Of a stretch of DNA of 64,000 nucleotides, positions 59,194 through 64,000 are shown piece by piece. Each line of letters opens with the position of its first letter. The stretch's first letter is position 1. The stretch comes from an uncultured Eubacterium sp. Its GTDB lineage: Bacteria > Bacillota > Clostridia > Lachnospirales > Lachnospiraceae. Under the pieces are notes generated by a model, which was not told the origin of the DNA, did no database searches, and worked only from the letters and a program-made list of their open reading frames with translations. The position numbers were made by a program, and so were the translations under genes. The stretch spans positions 22,079-86,078 of the forward strand of contig CAJTMV010000015.1 of NCBI GenBank assembly GCA_910577225.1, given 5' to 3'.

Positions 59194-60345
59194 ATGCACG
59201 AAGTTACTCTGGGTAAAACAGGGATTACCGTCAGCAAAAATGGTTTTGGCGCGCTGCCGATACAGCGTATTCCGAAAGCGGATGCAGTTTGTCTGGTGCG
59301 AAAGGCATATGATGCAGGCATTACATATTTTGATACGGCCAGATGGTATACGGACAGCGAAGAAAAGCTGGGCGAAGCGTTTGAGGGAATCAGGGAACAC
59401 GTATGGATTGCGACGAAAACAGGCGCGGCAGATGCAGAAACTTTTTGGAAAGATCTGGAGACGTCTTTACACAATCTGCGCACGGATGTTATTGATGTTT
59501 ATCAGTTTCATAACCCGTCGTTTTGCCCAAAGCCGGAAGACGGCAGCGGTTTGTATGAAGCGATGCTGGAGGCAAAAACGCAGGGGAAAATTCGACATAT
59601 CGGGATTACCAATCACAGACTGGCAGTTGCACAGGAAGCGATCGAATCCGGTCTGTATGAAACACTGCAGTTTCCTTTCAGCTATTTAAGCGGTCGGCAG
59701 GAGCTGGAACTGGTAGAAAAATGTGCACAGGCAAAGATTGGTTTTGTGGCAATGAAAGCGTTGTCAGGAGGACTGATTACAAATTCAGCGGCAGCGTATG
59801 CATTTTTGGCGCAATATGATCATGTACTGCCGATCTGGGGAGTACAAAGAGAGTCTGAATTAGATGAATTTATATCTTATATGGAACATCCTCCGGTAAT
59901 GACACAGGAGCTGGAGCAGCTGATTGCTCATGACAGAAAAGAATTAAGCGGGGAGTTCTGCAGAGGCTGCGGATACTGCATGCCTTGTCCGGCAGGCATC
60001 GAGATCAATACCTGTGCGAGAATGTCGCTTCTGATTCGGCGTTCTCCATCGAGCGCCCAGTTAACAGAGCAGGCACAGGAGATGATGAAAAAAATAGAAG
60101 ACTGCCTGCACTGTGGTCAGTGTAAGGGAAAATGTCCGTATGAACTGGATACGCCGACTTTGCTGGAAAAAAATTACGAGGACTATAAACGAATACTGGC
60201 GGGTGAATTAAAAGTAGTTTACGGCCCACGCAATGCGTCATTTCTAAAATCAGATGTGTGGACGAAGAAATGCTGCCGTTTACAGCAGGCAGACAGACGC
60301 TGCATATCGATAAAAGAGTGGGGCATTCAAATAAATACAAAATAA
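59194..60345 (+). CDS. Aldo/keto reductase with ferredoxin-like C-terminus
   Basis: A 383-aa protein: an AKR barrel (residues ~1-270; catalytic-type motifs FDTARWYTDSEEKLG and the RHIGITNHR strand) followed by two [4Fe-4S] motifs, CRGCGYCMPCP and CLHCGQCKGKCP. This fusion, common in Clostridia, is thought to reduce or oxidise a carbonyl substrate with electron transfer through the clusters; the substrate is unknown. ATG 59194 follows GAGGGAGG inside the longer frame that starts at 59176. The NSS transporter gene follows 16 bp later and may supply a substrate. Confidence 0.9.
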   Translation: MHEVTLGKTGITVSKNGFGALPIQRIPKADAVCLVRKAYDAGITYFDTARWYTDSEEKLGEAFEGIREHVWIATKTGAADAETFWKDLETSLHNLRTDVIDVYQFHNPSFCPKPEDGSGLYEAMLEAKTQGKIRHIGITNHRLAVAQEAIESGLYETLQFPFSYLSGRQELELVEKCAQAKIGFVAMKALSGGLITNSAAAYAFLAQYDHVLPIWGVQRESELDEFISYMEHPPVMTQELEQLIAHDRKELSGEFCRGCGYCMPCPAGIEINTCARMSLLIRRSPSSAQLTEQAQEMMKKIEDCLHCGQCKGKCPYELDTPTLLEKNYEDYKRILAGELKVVYGPRNASFLKSDVWTKKCCRLQQADRRCISIKEWGIQINTK

Positions 60346-60361
60346 GAAAGAGGAGTTTAGA

Positions 60362-61768
60362 ATGAAACAGGAGAAAAAAAGAAATTCATTTTCAGGTTCG
60401 ATCGGCTTTGTGCTGGCGGCAGCGGGAAGTGCGGTTGGCCTTGGAAATATCTGGAGGTTTCCGTATCTGGCGGCAAAGGACGGCGGCGGATTGTTTTTGG
60501 TGCTGTATCTGATACTGGCGCTGACGTTTGGATTTACGCTGCTGACGACAGAAGTTGCAATCGGCAGAAAGACGAAACAAAGTCCGCTGACTGCGTATGG
60601 AAAAATCCATGCAAAATGGAAACCGCTCGGAATTATCGCATGTCTGGTTCCTGTTATTATTATGCCGTATTATTGTGTCATTGGCGGATGGGTAGTCAAA
60701 TATCTGATTGCTTTTATAACCGGTGAAGGAACACAGGCGGCGGAAGACGGTTATTTTACCGGATTTATTACGGCTGATATCGAGCCGGTGATACTGCTGT
60801 GCGTATTTTTATTTGCCGTTGCGTTTATTGTATTTCGCGGCGTAAATAAAGGAATCGAAGCATCCTCAAAAGTGATTATGCCATTGCTATTGCTGCTGGT
60901 AATCGGTATATCTGTATTTTCGCTGACGATCCGTCATACAGACGAGGCCGGAGTCGTACGTACAGGTATGGAAGGATTTCAGATTTATGTCATTCCGAAT
61001 TTCGAAGGACTGACAGTACAGAGATTTTTTACCGTACTTTTGGATGCGATGAGTCAGTTGTTTTTTAGTCTGAGTGTAGCGATGGGCATTATGATTTCGT
61101 ATGGTTCTTATGTGCAGGACGATGCCAATCTGGGCAAATCCATTAATCAGATCGAGTTTTTTGATACGATGGTAGCGTTTCTGGCAGGCGTTATGATTAT
61201 TCCGGCCGTATTTACGTTTATGGGCAGAGAAGGAATGGAAGCGTCCGGGCCAAGCCTGATGTTTGTTTCTTTGCCGAAAGTGTTCGCAGCGATGGGAAAA
61301 GTGGGCAATGTAATTGGCGCGATGTTTTTTGCCATGGTACTGTTTGCGGCGCTGACAAGTGCGGTATCAGTTATGGAGGCGGTTGTGTCCAGCTTTATGG
61401 ATGAGTTTCATGTAACACGTTTGAAAGCGGCGGTTATTGAGACGGTCATTGCACTGGCAGGCGGAATACTCGTATGTCTTGGCTACAATAAGCTGTATTT
61501 CGAGCTGGAGCTTCCGAATGGCGCAGTCGGCCAGATTCTGGATATTATGGATTATATCAGCAACAATGCGCTGATGCCGATTGTGGCAATTGGCACCTGC
61601 ATTCTGATTGGATGGATTGTAAAACCGAAAGTAATTATTCAGGAAGTGGAAAAATCAGGAAGTACGTTTGGCAGAAAGAGTCTTTATGTAGTGATGATCC
61701 GTTTTATTGCGCCGATACTGCTGGTTGTTCTGCTGCTGAAGTCGATCGGTGTTCTGACGATTATTTAG
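60362..61768 (+). CDS. Sodium:neurotransmitter symporter-family transporter
   Basis: A 468-aa NSS protein with the start GSIGFVLAAAGSAVGLGNIWRFP, which includes the unwound helix-1 substrate and Na+ site. About eleven helices follow. Bacterial members import amino acids, such as Trp, Leu or Tyr, with Na+. It lies 16 bp behind the AKR gene. The start follows AAGAGGAG. Confidence 0.93.
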   Translation: MKQEKKRNSFSGSIGFVLAAAGSAVGLGNIWRFPYLAAKDGGGLFLVLYLILALTFGFTLLTTEVAIGRKTKQSPLTAYGKIHAKWKPLGIIACLVPVIIMPYYCVIGGWVVKYLIAFITGEGTQAAEDGYFTGFITADIEPVILLCVFLFAVAFIVFRGVNKGIEASSKVIMPLLLLLVIGISVFSLTIRHTDEAGVVRTGMEGFQIYVIPNFEGLTVQRFFTVLLDAMSQLFFSLSVAMGIMISYGSYVQDDANLGKSINQIEFFDTMVAFLAGVMIIPAVFTFMGREGMEASGPSLMFVSLPKVFAAMGKVGNVIGAMFFAMVLFAALTSAVSVMEAVVSSFMDEFHVTRLKAAVIETVIALAGGILVCLGYNKLYFELELPNGAVGQILDIMDYISNNALMPIVAIGTCILIGWIVKPKVIIQEVEKSGSTFGRKSLYVVMIRFIAPILLVVLLLKSIGVLTII

Positions 61769-61869
61769 TAGCAGCTGGAAGAATTTTATCTTGTATTTTT
61801 CAGGCTGAAGGAAAATCGATATGGCGGTGAACCATGATTGTTTGAACCGCATACAGGAGGTATTTATAG

Positions 61870-62262
61870 ATGGACCAGAATACACAGGGGCAGACAACAA
61901 CAGATATGACATTTGGAAAAGCTGCCTGCTATGCTCCAAAGACGGTAAGAATGCAGGAGATATCCGATCGGCCGGCGTCTTCCTGGGAGATGGTCAGGAA
62001 TTGTCTTTTGGATATGTTTGAAGACGAGAATGAATTTGTCGTTCTGACATTGCAGGATATTAAGGAAAATGTTCGTTTTGTGCAGGCTGCACAAACAGAA
62101 AGTGAAATTGTAGTTCAGCTCGGAATGGAAGAGGGAGATCATACCCGTCTTGTGGAAAAAGAATGTTCCGAAGAGACATGCATGGAAATTTTCCGAAAAT
62201 TTTACGATACGTCCCAGGTAGATGAAATAGATGCGTATCAGCCAGTGAAGTTTTACGTATAG
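61870..62262 (+). CDS. Hypothetical protein, 130 aa
   Basis: An acidic cytosolic protein without signal peptide or membrane helix. It has a disordered N-terminus (DQNTQGQTTTDMT), then an alpha/beta domain (SSWEMVRNCLLDMFEDENEF, VVLTLQDIKENVRFVQAAQ, EIVVQLGMEEGDHTRLVEKE) and ends YQPVKFYV. I do not recognise the family; immunity-type or PTS-like small proteins have similar sizes but nothing supports that. AGGAGG precedes the ATG and a strong terminator follows. Confidence 0.75.
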   Translation: MDQNTQGQTTTDMTFGKAACYAPKTVRMQEISDRPASSWEMVRNCLLDMFEDENEFVVLTLQDIKENVRFVQAAQTESEIVVQLGMEEGDHTRLVEKECSEETCMEIFRKFYDTSQVDEIDAYQPVKFYV

Positions 62263-62274
62263 AAAGATATCAGA

Positions 62275-62316
62275 TGGTTACATGTGCAGATGGTATGCGC
62301 GTGTAACCACTTTTTA
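62275..62316 (+). terminator. Terminator after the 130-aa hypothetical gene
   Basis: A 14-bp stem with two G-T pairs (TGGTTACA at 62275-62282 with TGTAACCA at 62302-62309, plus six inner pairs) is followed by CTTTTTAG. Confidence 0.8.
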
Positions 62317-62403
62317 GGAACAGGGGCGATTCATGGTCGATGTCGTTTGATGAACAGAAGTGCGTAACTCTTAAAATAAGTTCAGGTAATCGATTGGCAG
62401 CAA

Positions 62404-62751
62404 ATTAGATTATGTGTTGGGTTTTATATGGCTACGCGGACGTGTGCATGACAACCGGAAGGTGGCCCGGAGCGGGCAGCATGGGACTGAGCGGCCAAGG
62501 GCAACGCTGCGGTGAACTAATCGCTAACTCCGACTAAGACACTCGGCGTGTGAGCCTCGTGCCTAAGTCTGCGTAAGCGCTGGATTTCACCTCCGCTAAA
62601 AGCGCCCTTCGGATGCCCTTTCAGTCCCATGCTGCCCGCTCCGGGCCACCTTCCGGCTGTCACGCACACTGTTTTGTGGCCGGTTCCAGATTCCTGCCAG
62701 CCGTCACGGACACGTCCGCGCAGCCATTTAAACTGCAACACATTCTCTAAT
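62404..62751. repeat. 348-bp imperfect palindrome, MITE-like or structured repeat element
   Basis: Nested arms fold the whole block into one long hairpin. Core arms 62442-62490 and 62621-62669 match at 47 of 49 positions. Outer arms 62428-62444 and 62711-62727 match except one base, after a 41-bp asymmetric insertion on the right. The tip is a smaller hairpin (62532-62546 with 62555-62569). The GC content is higher than its surroundings. The region has no protein-like ORF; a minus-strand frame of about 105 codons is an artefact of the repeat. No transposase is nearby, and no target-site duplication was clear. Confidence 0.75.
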
Positions 62752-62801
62752 AGAAGCACCCCGCAGGCGCATTCCGCACCTCCGATTCTGTTACAAACAG
62801 A

Positions 62802-62830
62802 ATGACAAAATCTGATTTTTGTGTTAAAAT
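62802..62830 (+). promoter_or_regulatory. Promoter of the PIN/NYN-like gene
   Basis: ATGACA (62802-62807), 17 bp, TAAAAT (62825-62830). A small hairpin, ATTCTGTT/AACAGAAT (62785-62803), touches the -35 and may be an operator. Confidence 0.55.
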
Positions 62831-62871
62831 ACAAATATTCAGGGGGCAGTCAAAAGTACGGAGGTGGTTTC

Positions 62872-63525
62872 GTGTTGTTTCTGATCGATTATGAGAATGT
62901 AGGAAAGACAGGAATGCGCGGCAGTGAATATCTGAATGTGCAGGACCATGTGATTATGTTTTACAGTGAAGGAAAAAAGCATGCGGAACGCAGAAGTCTG
63001 GATCAGATTGCATCTTCGGGATGTCTGTTTGAAATATGCAAGCTGTATCGAACAGGGAAAAATGCGTTGGATTTTTATATCGTGTCCAGACTGGGAGAAC
63101 TGATTGGCAGCGGATATGACGGCATTTCGATCATTGTCAGCAATGACCATGGATTTCAGGCGGTTCGTGATTATTGGGAGAAACGGGCAGACTGTAAGAG
63201 GATGGTATATTTGTCAGCCAGCATTGAAGACGGAATTGTAAGCGGCAATGAGAATAATGACCGAACAAAAGAATTAAGGCGGCTGCGGGAAAGTCTTGGC
63301 ATAGAAGGGTATTATTCGGCTTATACAGAGCGAATGCGGATTCGGACGGTATTGGAAAAGCTGTTTGCGGGAACAGCGTATGAGACAATGACTGATGAGA
63401 TACAAAATCTGATCGAAGGCAGCGGAAAAACATCTAAGGTGATTTATTTGAATAGTCTGCATCTGTTCGGCAGGAAAAACGGACTGGAGATTTATCATAA
63501 GATTAAAGCGTGTGAAGAATTGTAA
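62872..63525 (+). CDS. PIN/NYN-like domain protein, probable ribonuclease
   Basis: A 217-aa protein with three conserved acidic positions of the PIN/NYN fold: LFLIDYENVG (Asp6), KNALDFYIVS, and IIVSNDHGFQAV. These could bind Mg2+ for RNA cleavage. The C-terminal ~80 residues are helical and may bind a partner. The start is GTG 62872 after GGAGG at 62860-62864; the upstream frame from 62821 overlaps the promoter. RNA substrate and role are unknown; toxin or defence association is possible as no antitoxin-like gene is adjacent. Confidence 0.75.
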   Translation: MLFLIDYENVGKTGMRGSEYLNVQDHVIMFYSEGKKHAERRSLDQIASSGCLFEICKLYRTGKNALDFYIVSRLGELIGSGYDGISIIVSNDHGFQAVRDYWEKRADCKRMVYLSASIEDGIVSGNENNDRTKELRRLRESLGIEGYYSAYTERMRIRTVLEKLFAGTAYETMTDEIQNLIEGSGKTSKVIYLNSLHLFGRKNGLEIYHKIKACEEL

Positions 63526-63546
63526 GGATGGGATACATAAACTTAT

Positions 63547-63680
63547 AGGAGAAACAAAAGAAGGTCAAAAGTTCTGTTTTTGGATATCGATGGTGTGCCC
63601 AACTCAAATTTCTGGAATGACAGTCATCAGACAGAAATCAGCGACGGCTGGACCTATGTCAATACTTTGGACAAAAAAAG
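63547..63680 (+). pseudogene. Remnant of a HAD-domain gene cut by an IS element
   Basis: An AGGAG site at 63547 leads into a frame without an ATG that reads KVLFLDIDGVPNSNFWNDSH and continues ISDGWTYVNTLD, the N-terminus of HAD proteins of the DIDGVLN type (Pro replaces Leu). The match ends at about 63670, where IS-derived sequence with an A-run begins. The rest of the gene would lie beyond the element. Confidence 0.65.
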
Positions 63681-64000
63681 TCGAAAGATTATGCTGTTTT
63701 TTTAAGTTCCTCATCCTCCTTTTGCTGTGGTGTCAAATAACCAATAGAGCTATGTATCCGCTTACGATTATACCAGCCTTCTATGTATTCAAAGATTGCT
63801 CTGCGGGCTTCCTTTGAATCCTGATAAGTATGAAGATATATTTCTTCCTTTTTCAGTACAGAATGAAAGGATTCAATGCAGACATTATCGTATGGATTTC
63901 CCTTACGGCTAAAGGAATGCAGGATTTCTTTCCTGGCCAGGCAGTCTTCAAATGCCTGGCTCGTATACTGGCTTCCAAGGTCACTATGCAAAATGATCCC
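63670..64000 (-). mobile_element. IS3-family (IS150-like) element, partial
   Basis: The element's 3' end lies at about 63670-63688, where the HAD remnant stops. It continues beyond 64000, so only ~330 bp are visible. A terminal inverted repeat candidate is the TGGACAAAAAAAGTCGAAAG stretch at ~63667-63686, which could not be matched to its partner end. Confidence 0.7.
63689..64000 (-). CDS. IS3-family transposase OrfB, C-terminal part
   Basis: The last ~104 residues of a DDE transposase (rve integrase core): HSDLGSQYTSQAF with the second catalytic Asp, FSRKGNPYDNVCIESFHSV with the catalytic Glu, then LKKEEIYLHTY and WYNRKRIHSSIGYLTP. The reading frame is open to the window edge, so the 5' part and any OrfA lie outside. 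It appears intact within view. Confidence 0.92.
   Translation of the reverse strand, partial: GIILHSDLGSQYTSQAFEDCLARKEILHSFSRKGNPYDNVCIESFHSVLKKEEIYLHTYQDSKEARRAIFEYIEGWYNRKRIHSSIGYLTPQQKEDEELKKTA

Noticed and set aside
62517..62834. Minus-strand frame of 105 codons in the palindromic element
   Set aside because: It lies wholly in the inverted-repeat structure and the next promoter, lacks a ribosome-binding site and has no protein-like sequence.

Overview
The window looks like a chromosomal segment of a Gram-positive anaerobe of the Clostridia, most likely a Lachnospiraceae gut bacterium. The evidence is [FeFe]-hydrogenase maturases, FeoAB, a PTS sugar locus, a PhoPR-type two-component pair, purine-rich Shine-Dalgarno sites, many LysM, DUF4230 and LytTR/DUF3021 genes typical of that family, and moderate GC. 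This is inferred from protein families only; there is no rRNA in the window. I saw no tRNA, rRNA or CRISPR array.

Layout. 1-7 kb: end of an M29 aminopeptidase, purE, the hydrogenase maturation set hydF - TM1266-type regulator - hydG (no hydE here), signal peptidase II and a MATE exporter. 7-11.5 kb: a peptide-modification-like module. On the minus strand lie an RRE(PqqD)-HprK-like kinase, a 144-aa peptide-like protein and an ABC exporter. Divergent on the plus strand lie an S26-type peptidase and a free-standing PqqD protein. 11.5-25.8 kb: a Gram-positive Pel-like exopolysaccharide operon, starting 4 bp after pqqD. It holds an SDR-PelD fusion with an intact RxxD c-di-GMP motif, PelE-like, a large membrane protein, a DUF2194-like protein, PelF, PelG, a small membrane protein, two further glycosyltransferases and a DUF4832-type protein. 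A second DUF4832 paralogue converges on it, and a PF14907-type nucleotidyltransferase follows. That last family, together with HprK-like and PqqD-like proteins, is known from tailored lasso-peptide clusters. No asparagine-synthetase-like lasso cyclase is present, so the module is unusual. This 7-28.6 kb block is the most interesting part of the window.

28.7-38.2 kb: a LacI-controlled carbohydrate locus (PTS IIBCA, HAD phosphatase, GH13_4 amylosucrase-like enzyme, GH36 alpha-galactosidase) with a clear sigma-A promoter and a near-consensus cre site. An AT-rich two-gene insert with a retropepsin-like aspartic protease lies next to lacI. 38.4-43.9 kb: an AAA/PD-(D/E)XK protein, a broken DUF5714 gene, two DUF4230 proteins, and a YtrA-type GntR/ABC operon with a phased operator. 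43.9-50 kb: feoAB, an HPr whose residue 46 is Lys instead of Ser, a Cof-type HAD phosphatase and a LysM/peptidoglycan-binding protein. 50-58.8 kb: an ABC exporter, a PhoR/PhoB pair, an ABC-2 exporter operon followed by LytTR and DUF3021 regulators with a putative LytTR site at the promoter, and a Big_2 secreted protein; two tandem-repeat blocks lie here. 59-64 kb: an aldo-keto reductase with ferredoxin-like tail, an NSS transporter, a small unknown protein, a 348-bp palindromic repeat element, a PIN/NYN-like protein, and a HAD gene remnant cut by an IS3-family element that runs off the window.

How the genes could work together: the Pel-like operon would make and export a cationic polysaccharide under c-di-GMP control. 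Its physical fusion to a peptide-tailoring module suggests a shared surface or biofilm programme, but this is inference from gene order alone.
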